Shown one piece after another: positions 7,488 to 16,078 of a stretch of 46,482 nucleotides of DNA. The notes beneath the pieces were generated by a model. It saw only the letters and a list, made by a program, of their open reading frames with translations. It had not been told where the DNA came from and made no database searches. Source of the stretch: UBA6115 sp964534515 (GTDB lineage: Bacteria; Bacillota; Clostridia; Christensenellales; Aristaeellaceae); NCBI GenBank assembly GCA_964534515.1, contig CAZHPW010000003.1:1-46482 (forward strand), given 5' to 3'. Each line of letters starts with the position of its first letter. Position 1 is the stretch's first letter. The position numbers were made by a program, and so were the translations under genes.

Positions 7488-8873
7488 TTAAACCAGCATG
7501 TAACCCAGCAAGGGCTTGTCGTTGAGCGCCAGCCTTTCCTTGTCAGACAGCACGCGCTTTAAGCGGGAAACATTCAATTTTTCCAGCAACACAACGCCAT
7601 CCGCCGTCTGCAGGGCGCGAACAGTCTGGGCGCTGCTGCCCAGGCTTTCCCCGGGGATGACGGTAATGTCCTTGCCCTTGAGTTCATCATTTAATCTCTT
7701 GGCGGCAGCGGACACCTGGGCGGCATCCAAAGCGCCGCTTAAGAGGATGGTGGAGCCGGGCTTGACCAGGTCCTCCAGGTTGGCCGCGACAACGGCCATG
7801 GCGGCCTGCTCATCCTGCAGGAGGTCATCACCGGCCAGGCGGTTTTTCCAGGCCGTGAGCAGGTAACCCTTCTTGGGTTTCACGCCGCCCAGGAAAGGCA
7901 CATTCAGCTGATCCTGAACTTGGAGGGCATACTGCAGGGGATATTTGGCCAGGTACATGAAGGCTGCCAGCACCAGACCGATGATAAAGCCCAGGACAAA
8001 GGCAAAGATGGCGTTCTTCAGCACATACTTCCACAGGGAGGGCTCCACCGGCTTTTTGTCGTGGAGTTCTTCAATCTCATTGCGAAGGGCGGTAATCTGG
8101 GACACCGCGGTGGCGTGCAGGCTGCGCTGCTCGGCCTGCTTGGCGGCCAGCTCATTATCAACCGAGACCAGCAGGGTATCGTCCAGCAAGGTCAAGGTGT
8201 GCGGGGCAATGGTTTCTTCCAGCATGTCCTGCTTGCTCTGCAGAAATTCATACATTTTGTGCGCGGCCAGCTTGGCGTCCAAATCCTTGCCGCCAATGAC
8301 GCTGATGGTGACCAAGCCCTCATCGCCCTCCAGCTTATCTTCCTGGGCGTAGCGGGTGACGCTGACCATCTCACGCAGGTAGGTATCCTCCGGCATTTCG
8401 GGTACAAGGCCCGCGAACAGCTCGCTCAATTTGGCGCTATTGGCCAAAATGAGGTAGCGGCTGACCAGCTGGGTGGCTTGCACACGGCCCAGGTCCACAA
8501 AGCCCAGGGTGCGCTGGTTGGCCAGGTCCAGATTGAAGGAATCGGGCTTGACAGAGACCGAGAAGGTGAGGGTGGCCACCTGCTTGTTGTAGGGGTCCAC
8601 CGTCATCAACAGGCTGTTGTCGTTGTATTTTTCAGCCGCGTTGGCAATGGCGGTGTTCTGCTCAATGCCGGACTGCTTGGCCGCCAGGTTGGCATGGTAG
8701 GAGGCCAATTCCGCTTCATAGTTTTCCTGCAGTTCGCCGATGCCGCGGGATTGGGTCAGGTAGCTGTAGCCGCCGACCAGAATCGCCAGCACCAGGCCCA
8801 GGACCACCATCAGCTTCCAGCGGTTCAATACCGCGATTAACAATTCCTTGGGGGTGAGTTCAATCTGACGCAT
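7488..8873 (-). CDS. Wzz-like chain-length protein fused to a kinase-like domain lacking the P-loop
   Basis: The 461-residue protein has two membrane helices (about 19-39 and 288-310) flanking an extracellular, partly coiled-coil region, the layout of Wzz/YveK co-polymerases that control polysaccharide length. After TM2, a cytoplasmic part (about 355-461) resembles a BY-kinase (CpsD/Wzc): an ANLEDLVKPGSTILLSGALDAAQ stretch sits where the Walker A strand and loop should be, with SLGSSAQTVRALQTADGVVLLEK after it and DKPLLGYMLV at the end. The GxxGxGKS/T Walker A motif is missing, as are a recognisable Walker A' Asp and the C-terminal Tyr cluster, so it probably neither binds ATP canonically nor autophosphorylates. 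Its ATG is one base after the pglF-like stop. Confidence 0.85.
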   Translation of the reverse strand: MRQIELTPKELLIAVLNRWKLMVVLGLVLAILVGGYSYLTQSRGIGELQENYEAELASYHANLAAKQSGIEQNTAIANAAEKYNDNSLLMTVDPYNKQVATLTFSVSVKPDSFNLDLANQRTLGFVDLGRVQATQLVSRYLILANSAKLSELFAGLVPEMPEDTYLREMVSVTRYAQEDKLEGDEGLVTISVIGGKDLDAKLAAHKMYEFLQSKQDMLEETIAPHTLTLLDDTLLVSVDNELAAKQAEQRSLHATAVSQITALRNEIEELHDKKPVEPSLWKYVLKNAIFAFVLGFIIGLVLAAFMYLAKYPLQYALQVQDQLNVPFLGGVKPKKGYLLTAWKNRLAGDDLLQDEQAAMAVVAANLEDLVKPGSTILLSGALDAAQVSAAAKRLNDELKGKDITVIPGESLGSSAQTVRALQTADGVVLLEKLNVSRLKRVLSDKERLALNDKPLLGYMLV

Positions 8874-8874
8874 G

Positions 8875-10827
8875 TCAGGCTTCCTCCTTCACTGCCTCTG
8901 TCGGCACATTCTTATCTTCACCGGCCAAAATGGCCTTCTGGTTGACTTCCTCAGCGTCGTGGTAGGTGGGCACGGTGCGCTTGACGGCCTCCACAATGGC
9001 TTCCGGCGTCTTTTCCGCGATGGCGGCTTTCAGAACAGCCAGTTTGTCCTCAACCTCGTCCCGGGTGAGGCCGGACTCGCGCTCAATGAAGATGCGCTGG
9101 TCATCGGTCTTTAGCTGGTTGGTATAGTCGATGAGGATTTCCTCATAGAGCTTTTCACCCGGTCTCAAGCCGATTTCCTGGATATCAATCTCCTTATAAG
9201 GCGTGTAGCCGCTCAGGCGGATGAGGTTCTCAGCCAGTTCGATGATTTTGACCTGGGAGCCCATGTTGAGGACATAGATGTCCCCCTTCTCGGCCCGGCA
9301 TCCGGTCTGCAGCACCAGCTGGGCGGCCTCCGAAATCATCATAAAGTAGCGCACGATGCGCTTGTCCGTGACCGTGACCGGCCCACCGGACTTGATTTGG
9401 CGCAAAAAGAGCGGGATGACAGAGCCGTTGGAGTTGAGCACGTTGCCAAAGCGCACGGCGACAAAGGCTGTTTTGCTGTCCCTGCGACTTTGGACAATCA
9501 TCTCGCACAGGCGCTTGGACGCGCCCATGACATTGGTGGGGTTGACCGCCTTGTCCGTTGAAATCAGGATAAAGCGCTTAACGCCGTGCTCCTCGGCGGA
9601 GGACACCATGTTGTAGGTGCCAAAGACGTTGTTCTTAATCGCCTCCTCCGGGTTGTGCTCCATGAGCGGCACGTGCTTGTGCGCCGCGGCGTGGAAGACA
9701 AAGGAGGGCTGGTAGCGCTTCATGACCTCGTCAATCTTGCTTTTCTCGCGGACAGAGGCAATCTCTACCTGGATGTCCGTGGAAGTTTTTCTGGCCTTCA
9801 ACTCATTTTGCAGGTCATAGACGCTGTTTTCATAGATGTCCAGCAGCACCAGGGTCTTGGGTTCCATCACCAGCAATTGACGGCACAGCTCACTGCCAAT
9901 GGAGCCGCCAGCGCCGGTCACCAGGATGGTCTCGCCGCGGTAGAACTCTGACTTGTTGCTGCCCAGGTTGGCGATTTTCTCCCGGGGGAGCAAATCCTCA
10001 ATGTTGATTTCGCGGATGGTCTTGGAGCCGCCGTCTTCCAGCAGGCGATCGGCCGGGTAATCATAAATAAGCACATTGCGGCCAAACTGCTTGTAGAACA
10101 GGAAGAGCTTCTGCAAAAAGGCGGCGTCCTTGTCCGGGATGGTGATGACAAAGGTGTCCACGTTCATCTTCTGCGCGGTGAGCGCGACGGACTCATCCTC
10201 CGGGAAAACCTTCAGGCCCAAGATGAGGTTGCCAATCTTGCCCTTGTTGTTGTCCAGGAAGCAAACGGGCAGGTACTTGGCGTTTTTGTCGCCCAGCAGT
10301 TCCCTTGCCAATTGGATGCCCATTTCGCTGGCGCCCACGATGGCAATGCGCGTCTGCAAGGGCTCGCTGATGGCGTGCCCTTCCTTGTCTTTTAATTTGC
10401 TGATTTTAATGGGGCTGCGCTCAACCGCGCGCTGCCACTGGTAGAGGAAACGGAAGGACAGGGTGAAGATGAGAGACATCGCCACAACGGCGAAGGTATG
10501 AATGGCCGAGATTTTCCAGACCATGAAGGTGTTGCTGATGAGAAAATACAGCCCGCCGCCCAGGGTATCGGCGAAGATAAACAGGAGGTAGGCCGACTCA
10601 TTGGCGTAGCGCCAGGACTGGGAATAGACACGGAAAACCAGGCGCATCAGGAAGATGCAGCCTAAAAGAATCGCGCCATGGATGATTTTTGTCTGGGTGG
10701 TGAGCCGCATGGTGCTGCTGGGATAAATACCAAAGACCAGCGCGATGGCGGCGATGAGACAGACCAGGTCAATCAGGATTAAAACAGCGTGCCTGGCGCG
10801 TCTGCCGGATGGAAAACGAAGCTTCAC
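8875..10827 (-). CDS. Membrane-bound UDP-GlcNAc 4,6-dehydratase, PglF/CapD family
   Basis: The 650-residue protein has about four N-terminal membrane helices (about 12-130), a first Rossmann-like domain (about 158-270, IAIVGASEMG), then an extended SDR domain beginning ILVTGAGGSIGSE (301-313). The catalytic region STDKAVNPTNVMGASKR has Met (434) in place of the usual Tyr of YxxxK, typical of the PglF/WbpM/CapD dehydratases. These make UDP-4-keto-6-deoxy-HexNAc. With the PglE-, PglD- and PglC-like genes of the same operon the expected product is UDP-N,N'-diacetylbacillosamine. The start is GTG with AAGGAG eight bases upstream. An 81-base gap, the longest inside the operon, separates it from the preceding aminotransferase gene. 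Confidence 0.9.
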   Translation of the reverse strand: MKLRFPSGRRARHAVLILIDLVCLIAAIALVFGIYPSSTMRLTTQTKIIHGAILLGCIFLMRLVFRVYSQSWRYANESAYLLFIFADTLGGGLYFLISNTFMVWKISAIHTFAVVAMSLIFTLSFRFLYQWQRAVERSPIKISKLKDKEGHAISEPLQTRIAIVGASEMGIQLARELLGDKNAKYLPVCFLDNNKGKIGNLILGLKVFPEDESVALTAQKMNVDTFVITIPDKDAAFLQKLFLFYKQFGRNVLIYDYPADRLLEDGGSKTIREINIEDLLPREKIANLGSNKSEFYRGETILVTGAGGSIGSELCRQLLVMEPKTLVLLDIYENSVYDLQNELKARKTSTDIQVEIASVREKSKIDEVMKRYQPSFVFHAAAHKHVPLMEHNPEEAIKNNVFGTYNMVSSAEEHGVKRFILISTDKAVNPTNVMGASKRLCEMIVQSRRDSKTAFVAVRFGNVLNSNGSVIPLFLRQIKSGGPVTVTDKRIVRYFMMISEAAQLVLQTGCRAEKGDIYVLNMGSQVKIIELAENLIRLSGYTPYKEIDIQEIGLRPGEKLYEEILIDYTNQLKTDDQRIFIERESGLTRDEVEDKLAVLKAAIAEKTPEAIVEAVKRTVPTYHDAEEVNQKAILAGEDKNVPTEAVKEEA

Positions 10828-10908
10828 TTCACAATCTCCTTAGCCCAAAGGCGGTAATAGTGTACCACCAGCGGGTGAATAATTCCACAAAAGGGCGAAA
10901 ACACGGCC

Positions 10909-12036
10909 CTAAAGGCTGGCTTTGACCCCGGCGATGACCTTGTCAATCTCCTCATCGCTCAAATACGGATGCATCGGCAGGCTCAGCACACGCCCGGTCA
11001 GGGATGAGGTGACCGGGAAGCGGTCGTCTGAAAGGTTCATGTCGCGGTAGGCGGATTGCTGGTGCAGGCCGCGGGGGTAATAGACCATGGTGGGGATGCC
11101 CTTTTCATTCAGGCGGGCCTTGAGCTGGTCACGCTGGGCGCGGTCTTTTAAAAGGATGGTATACTGCGCCCAGGAGGAATAATAGTTTTCCGGGATGTAG
11201 GGCGTGATGACCACATCCTTTAAACCGGCCGTGTACCTGTCGGCGACGCGGTTGACCGCGTCCAGCTCATCATGGATGAAAGCTTCCAGTTTGGGCAGGA
11301 GGATGGCGGCCTGCAGGGTGTCCAAGCGCGAGTTCATACCAATCATCTGGTTGTCGTACTTGTCCTCCGGCGAGCGGCCCTGTGCCCTTAAAGAACGCAG
11401 CAGGACATCCATTTCATCATCATTGGTAAAAATCGCGCCGCCGTCCCCATAGCAGCCCAGGGGCTTAGCCGGGAAAAAGGAGGTGGTCGCCGCGTCCCCA
11501 AAGGAGCACACGCGCCGGCCCTTGATCGCGCCGCCAAAGCCCTGGGCGCCGTCTTCCAGAACCAGCAGGCCATATTTCTTCGCGATGTCATTAATGCGCT
11601 CATAATCAGCCGGCAGGCCAAAGAGGTCCACGGGCACAATGACTCTGGGCTTTAATTTGCCTTCCTTTTTGACTTCCAGGATGGCCTTCTCCAGGCTGTC
11701 CGGGCAGATGTTGAAGGTGCGCTCATCCACGTCCACCAAGATAGGCGTCGCGCCCAGGATGGACGCGCTGCCGGCGGAGGCGAAAAAGGTGAAGTCCGAG
11801 GTGAAGACCGCATCCCCCTCCCCCACGCCCCAGGCCATGAGCAGCAGTTGCAGGGCATCCGTGCCATTGGCGCAGGAGACGCAGTGCTTGACGCCCACAT
11901 AGGCCGCCAATTTGTCCTCCAGCTCCTTGACCTCCGGCCCAAAGATAAACTTGCTGCCGGCCATGACCTCCTGCACCCTCTTGTCAATCTCAGGCTTAAG
12001 GCGCTGGTACTGCGCGCCCAAATCACGGAATTGCAT
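10909..12036 (-). CDS. DegT-family sugar aminotransferase, WbpE/WlbC-like
   Basis: The 375-residue PLP enzyme has the DegT/DnrJ/EryC1 fold: opening MQFRDLGAQYQRLKPEI, ANGTDALQL (about 56-64), EDGAQGFGG (161-169) and the Schiff-base Lys in SFFPAKPLGCYGDGG (K191). This opening and the KPLGCYGDGGA motif resemble WbpE/WlbC, which aminate UDP-3-keto-GlcNAc uronic acid at C3 using glutamate. Neighbours fit that pathway: an N-acetyltransferase two bases upstream, then a Gfo/Idh oxidase and a 2-epimerase. The ATG has GGAGG inside the end of the previous gene. Family is certain; substrate is inferred from context. Confidence 0.88.
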   Translation of the reverse strand: MQFRDLGAQYQRLKPEIDKRVQEVMAGSKFIFGPEVKELEDKLAAYVGVKHCVSCANGTDALQLLLMAWGVGEGDAVFTSDFTFFASAGSASILGATPILVDVDERTFNICPDSLEKAILEVKKEGKLKPRVIVPVDLFGLPADYERINDIAKKYGLLVLEDGAQGFGGAIKGRRVCSFGDAATTSFFPAKPLGCYGDGGAIFTNDDEMDVLLRSLRAQGRSPEDKYDNQMIGMNSRLDTLQAAILLPKLEAFIHDELDAVNRVADRYTAGLKDVVITPYIPENYYSSWAQYTILLKDRAQRDQLKARLNEKGIPTMVYYPRGLHQQSAYRDMNLSDDRFPVTSSLTGRVLSLPMHPYLSDEEIDKVIAGVKASL

Positions 12037-12038
12037 GC

Positions 12039-12605
12039 TTATACCTCCAATAAATGATTGTCTTTTAGCTCATAGGAACGCTTGCAATGCTTGCAGGTTA
12101 AGCCGTCCTTGAGCGGCTGGCCGCACTCGCACGCCCAGCCGATTTGCTTGGCCGGTACGCCGGCCATCAGGGCATGGGCGGGCACATCTTTGGTGATGAC
12201 GGCGCCTGAGGCGATGAGCGCCCACTCGCCGATGGTGTTGCCGCACACGATGGTGGCATTGGCGCCGATGGACGCCCCGCGCTTGACCAGGGTCTTGTAA
12301 AAGCCCTGGGGGCCTTTGGGGTACTTGGCCCTGGGGGTCAAGTCATTGGTGAACACACAGGAAGGACCGCAGAAGACATAGTCTTCCAGCTCCACGCCCT
12401 CATACACGGCGACATTGTTCTGAATTCTGCAGCCATTGCCTATCTTCACGTTGTTAGAGATATTCACATTCTGGCCCAGGGAACAGTTCTCCCCGATGAC
12501 AGCGCCCTTTTGGACGTGGCAGAAATGCCAGATTTTGGTGCCCGCGCCGATTTGGGAGGGCTCATCCACGTAGCTGCTCTCATGCACGAAATACGGCTTG
12601 TCCAC
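12039..12605 (-). CDS. UDP-amino-sugar N-acetyltransferase, WbpD/WlbB-like (left-handed beta helix)
   Basis: The product has hexapeptide repeats throughout (IGAGTKIWHFCHV, AVIGENCSLGQNVNISNN, VKIGNGCRIQNN) and the region VFCGPSCVFTNDLTPRA, characteristic of WbpD/WlbB enzymes that acetylate the C3 amine of UDP-GlcNAc3NA. The C-terminus has CxCx(8)CxxC, a small probable zinc-binding tail. I place the start at GTG 12605, one base after the stop of the upstream gene with AAGGCGG nine bases before it, giving 188 residues. A TTG at 12626 would add seven residues and overlap the previous gene. Acetyl-CoA donor and substrate are from family knowledge. Confidence 0.88.
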   Translation of the reverse strand: MDKPYFVHESSYVDEPSQIGAGTKIWHFCHVQKGAVIGENCSLGQNVNISNNVKIGNGCRIQNNVAVYEGVELEDYVFCGPSCVFTNDLTPRAKYPKGPQGFYKTLVKRGASIGANATIVCGNTIGEWALIASGAVITKDVPAHALMAGVPAKQIGWACECGQPLKDGLTCKHCKRSYELKDNHLLEV

Positions 12606-12606
12606 C

Positions 12607-13704
12607 TTAGTTGCCCGCCTTGTCAAAGCGTCCGGTAAAATCCAGGGAAGAGCAGGAGGTGAGCGGCAGCTTCACCGGCTTGCCGGTAGCGGCAGACTGG
12701 TAAATGGCCAGCACCAATTCAAGCGCGCGCTTGCCGGCATGGGCGTCCACATAGGGCGCGCGGTCATTTCTAATCGCGTCCGCCACGTCGGCGTACAGCG
12801 GGATGTGGCCAAAGCCGTAGACATTGGGCGGGTTCTCATGGTGCTCGCGCTTGATGGTGTCCGGGTCATCCAGGGCGTCAGAGAAATTCCACTCGTCAAT
12901 CACGTTGACAGACTGGCCGCCGGCTTTGACAGTGCCCTTTTCGCCGAAGATGTACAGCGTTTCTTCCAGGTTCTTGGGGTAGATGTTGGTGGTGCCCTCA
13001 ATGAGGCCGTAAGCGCCGTTCTTAAATCGGATGAGCGCCAGGCCCAGGTCCTCCGCCTGGATGTAGGGGTGGTTTAATTTGTCGGTGTAGGCGAAAACCT
13101 CTTCAATCTCATCCCCCATCATCCACCGCAGCAAATCGATGTTGTGGATGCACTGGTTCATCAAAGCGCCGCCGTCCTGCTCCCAGGTGCCGCGCCATTT
13201 AGCACGGGAATAATACTCCCAGCCGCGGTTCCAGCGGATGTGGGCGGCGCCGTGGAAGAGCCGGCCAAAGCGCTTCTTTTCAATGGCGTCGCGGATGACG
13301 CGCACCGACTTGTTGAAGCGGTTCTGATGGCAGGCGGAGACCTTCACGCCCTTTTCCTCGGCCAGTTTGATGATTTTGTCCGCGTCCTCAATGGACAGCG
13401 CCATGGGTTTCTCAATGATGAGGTTGCAGCCCGCCTCAATGCAGTCCAGCGCGATGGGCGCGTGCTTGCCGGACTCGGTGCAGATGGCGACCAGGTCGGG
13501 CTTCTCGTTTTTGAGCAGCTCACGGTAATCGGTGTATTGCTTGACGGTTTCCGGCAGCTCAAACTTGAGCATCTTGTCGGTCATGTTCTCCGGCACCAGG
13601 TCACAGATGGCCACGATGTCAAACTGGTTTTCCTTGGCGGCGGCGATGTGGTTGGGGGAAATCCTTCCGCAGCCGATGAGGGCATAGGTGATTTTCTTGC
13701 TCAT
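12607..13704 (-). CDS. Gfo/Idh/MocA oxidoreductase, WbpB/WlbA-like
   Basis: The 365-residue protein opens MSKKITYALIGCGRISPNH, a Rossmann NAD-binding start typical of WlbA/WbpB, and has the EKPMA motif whose Lys is catalytic in this family. WlbA/WbpB oxidise UDP-GlcNAc uronic acid at C3, giving the 3-keto sugar used by the aminotransferase encoded just downstream. The ATG at 13704 has GGAAGGAAAG upstream; the longer frame from 13755 would overlap the epimerase gene by about 30 bases and has no better signal. Substrate assignment rests on the conserved gene set (oxidase, acetyltransferase, aminotransferase, 2-epimerase). Confidence 0.9.
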   Translation of the reverse strand: MSKKITYALIGCGRISPNHIAAAKENQFDIVAICDLVPENMTDKMLKFELPETVKQYTDYRELLKNEKPDLVAICTESGKHAPIALDCIEAGCNLIIEKPMALSIEDADKIIKLAEEKGVKVSACHQNRFNKSVRVIRDAIEKKRFGRLFHGAAHIRWNRGWEYYSRAKWRGTWEQDGGALMNQCIHNIDLLRWMMGDEIEEVFAYTDKLNHPYIQAEDLGLALIRFKNGAYGLIEGTTNIYPKNLEETLYIFGEKGTVKAGGQSVNVIDEWNFSDALDDPDTIKREHHENPPNVYGFGHIPLYADVADAIRNDRAPYVDAHAGKRALELVLAIYQSAATGKPVKLPLTSCSSLDFTGRFDKAGN

Positions 13705-13724
13705 TGCTCTTTCCTTCCCGTTTG

Positions 13725-14789
13725 TCAGGCCAAAAGGCCGGTAATTTTCTCGCAAGCCTTGCCATCGCCAAAGGGCTGATACGTAGGGTCAATGCGCATG
13801 GGCTTTTTAAGGGCGGTTAGAATCTGCTGTTTGTCCGGCAGGGACAGCTGGTTGCGGTTGTCCACCATGGTTTCAGGCCAGCAGACAAAGTCCAGAACGG
13901 ACACGCACTGCACGCCGGCAAAGAAGGCCTCGCGCTGCACGCCGCCGGAATCGGTCACCACCTGCTTGGCATGGCTGACCATGTAGATGGAGCTGAGGTA
14001 GCCCACCGGCTGAACAAAGAGAATCTGCCGGTAGCCCTTGTCCTTCATCAGCTGCAGGACATCCTTGCGGTTCCTGGGGTGAACGGGGTAGACGGTGGGC
14101 GCGTCCAGGCTGTCCATGGCCTGAAGAATCTGGTCCAGCTTGTTCAGGTCATCGGTGTTTTCCTGGCGGTGGCAGGTCATGTAGTAGAAGTCGCGGGGCA
14201 GGGTAAGCGGCTTGCCATCCAGGTCAAACAGGTCGTCAATCGCCCGGTTTTCGCTCTTGTCCTTGTAATACAGGTAGGCGTCAAACATCGGGTCACCGAC
14301 CAGGTGGGCGCCGTTTAACAGGTTTTCCTTTTTTAATTCTTCCATGGCGCTGGGCACACAGGCAAAGCGCCAGGTAGAGGCGTGGTCGGTCATGATGCGG
14401 TTGACCTCCTCCGGGTTCTTCAGCGTGCCCACCCGGTTGCCCGCTTCCACATGCGCCAGAGGAATCTGCAATTTGACCGCGGCTAAGGCGGCGGCCAGGG
14501 TGGAGTTGGTATCCCCGTAGACCAGCACCTTGTCCGGCTTTCCCTTGAGCATGACCTCTTCAAGCGCCATGAGCATCCGGGCCGTCATAACCCCGTGGCT
14601 GCCGCCGGCGATGCCCAGGTTGTAATCCGGATGCGGGATGTCCAGCTCCGTAAAAAAGACCTCGGACATGTTGGCATCATAGTGCTGGCCGGTGTGCACC
14701 AGGATTTCCTTCTGCTCACGCCGGAGCACACGGGAGAGGGCAGCGGCCTTGATGAACTGCGGGCGCGCGCCCACCACTGTTAAAATCAA
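13725..14789 (-). CDS. Non-hydrolysing UDP-HexNAc 2-epimerase, WbpI/WecB family
   Basis: The product (354 residues from a TTG start) opens LTVVGARPQFIKAAAL and shows HVEAGNRVG, PEEVNRIMTDH and TDSGGVQREAFF, the UDP-binding and catalytic signatures of the 2-epimerase fold. In this set the likely reaction is UDP-GlcNAc3NAcA to UDP-ManNAc3NAcA (WbpI-like), but plain UDP-GlcNAc to UDP-ManNAc is not excluded; HVEAGNR differs from the common HVEAGLR. I choose TTG at 14789 because AAGGAGG lies six bases before it and the TTGA overlaps the wzx stop by four bases. An upstream start at 14840 would extend 17 residues without a family match. Confidence 0.9.
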   Translation of the reverse strand: MILTVVGARPQFIKAAALSRVLRREQKEILVHTGQHYDANMSEVFFTELDIPHPDYNLGIAGGSHGVMTARMLMALEEVMLKGKPDKVLVYGDTNSTLAAALAAVKLQIPLAHVEAGNRVGTLKNPEEVNRIMTDHASTWRFACVPSAMEELKKENLLNGAHLVGDPMFDAYLYYKDKSENRAIDDLFDLDGKPLTLPRDFYYMTCHRQENTDDLNKLDQILQAMDSLDAPTVYPVHPRNRKDVLQLMKDKGYRQILFVQPVGYLSSIYMVSHAKQVVTDSGGVQREAFFAGVQCVSVLDFVCWPETMVDNRNQLSLPDKQQILTALKKPMRIDPTYQPFGDGKACEKITGLLA

Positions 14790-16078
14790 TTTGAACCTCC
14801 TTTTAATGGTTTCACTTGGGTTTTGCGTGAATACCACCACAACAGCATAAAATAAACCAGATAAACCAGGGACTTGAAAATAGAGATGGCCCAGAGGAAG
14901 GACTCAATGGGGTAGTGTTGAGTCCGGGCCAGAAGGAAGGCGGACACGGAAGCCACCAGCAAAAGCACCTGCAGGAAGGCGTCCGTGCGCTGCTTGCCGC
15001 AAATCATGTAGCCGGGGGACACGGCGGTCGCGATGAAACGGATTAAAAACATGGGCGTTAAAATCTTGATGTACTCACCGGCAACCTCCCAGCCCGGGCC
15101 AAAGACAAAGCGGCTCAGCGGCGGGGCGAAAAAGAACATCACAATGCCCATGGGCAGGGCGACCGCGGTCAAAAAGAGGGACATGCGGTTAAAGGTCTTT
15201 CTGAAGGTACCGGTTTTGTTAAACTCATTGGAGGCGTCCGCCATGAAAATCTTGCCCACATTGGCGCTGATGAGCGCGAGCGGCAGGCCCAGGATGCGCA
15301 TGGACATGGAGTAATACGCGAGCAGACGGAACTCAAAGAGCGCTTCAATAAAGAAGGTGATGGAGGAAAAACTCAGGCTGTTGACAAAATAAGAGGGCGC
15401 GGTGAAGAGCGGATAACGATAGTTTTCTTTGGCAACCGCCTTCACTTCCGCCTGGGGCACGGCCAAAACAGCGGGGATTTCGGGCTTGATTTCCTTGGCC
15501 TGGCGGCGGATGCCCGCGGCGTTGCCCGCCACATAGCTGAGCAGGAGCCCCGGCGCGCCCAGCTTTAAGAAGGCGGAGAGCACATTGCCCAGGTTCTGGA
15601 ATACCGAGCGGTAGATGCCAACAGCCGCGATGGTCTTGTAGTCCTTGCGGCGGTTATTCCAGGCGGTCAGCGTCTGAATGAGCCCGGTGGACAGCAGGGT
15701 CAACAGCACAAACACGGCAATGAGCAGCGCCGGGTAGTTGTCCTTTGAGAAAAAGACGATGTACAGGTAACTGCCGATGCCCACCAGGACGCTTAGGACA
15801 ATGCCGACCACAAAGGATAGCTTGATGAGGGCGTGCACCTTGTGCTCGTTGTCCTCCACCACGATGCCGTTGTTGTACGCGCCGTTGATGGAAGCCTGGA
15901 AGGTGTTGACAATGGACAGGGCAAAGGCGAACAGCGCCAGCTCATATTCGCTCAGCAGCCGGGTTAAAATCGGCGACACCAGCACGGCCAGCAACTGGGC
16001 GATGATGGTGCCGGTGGACAGCATCATGAGCGAACGGAAAAAGCGGTTATTTTTCAGTTTTTGAAAGAGACCGCTCAA
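14786..16078 (-). CDS. Polysaccharide flippase, Wzx-type (MOP superfamily)
   Basis: This 430-residue integral membrane protein has about twelve hydrophobic segments and opens with the typical amphipathic NNRFFRSLMMLSTGTIIAQ of Wzx/RfbX-type flippases, which move undecaprenyl-PP-linked repeat units across the membrane. Starting at TTG 16078 with GGAGG upstream, it overlaps the stop of the preceding acyltransferase gene by four bases (TTGA); its own stop overlaps the epimerase start the same way. The pairing with a Wzy-like protein and Wzz gives a complete Wzx/Wzy-dependent system. Confidence 0.9.
   Translation of the reverse strand: MSGLFQKLKNNRFFRSLMMLSTGTIIAQLLAVLVSPILTRLLSEYELALFAFALSIVNTFQASINGAYNNGIVVEDNEHKVHALIKLSFVVGIVLSVLVGIGSYLYIVFFSKDNYPALLIAVFVLLTLLSTGLIQTLTAWNNRRKDYKTIAAVGIYRSVFQNLGNVLSAFLKLGAPGLLLSYVAGNAAGIRRQAKEIKPEIPAVLAVPQAEVKAVAKENYRYPLFTAPSYFVNSLSFSSITFFIEALFEFRLLAYYSMSMRILGLPLALISANVGKIFMADASNEFNKTGTFRKTFNRMSLFLTAVALPMGIVMFFFAPPLSRFVFGPGWEVAGEYIKILTPMFLIRFIATAVSPGYMICGKQRTDAFLQVLLLVASVSAFLLARTQHYPIESFLWAISIFKSLVYLVYFMLLWWYSRKTQVKPLKGGSN

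Noticed and set aside
7920..8840. Plus-strand frame of about 300 codons opposite the Wzz-like gene
   Set aside because: Antisense shadow of the Wzz gene; Gln/Gly/Val/His-rich sequence is typical of reading a coding strand backwards.
10828..10908. Possible internal promoter (TGGTACACT) before the pglF-like gene
   Set aside because: It has only an extended -10 of moderate quality and no -35 at a useful distance. Not strong enough to list as a feature.
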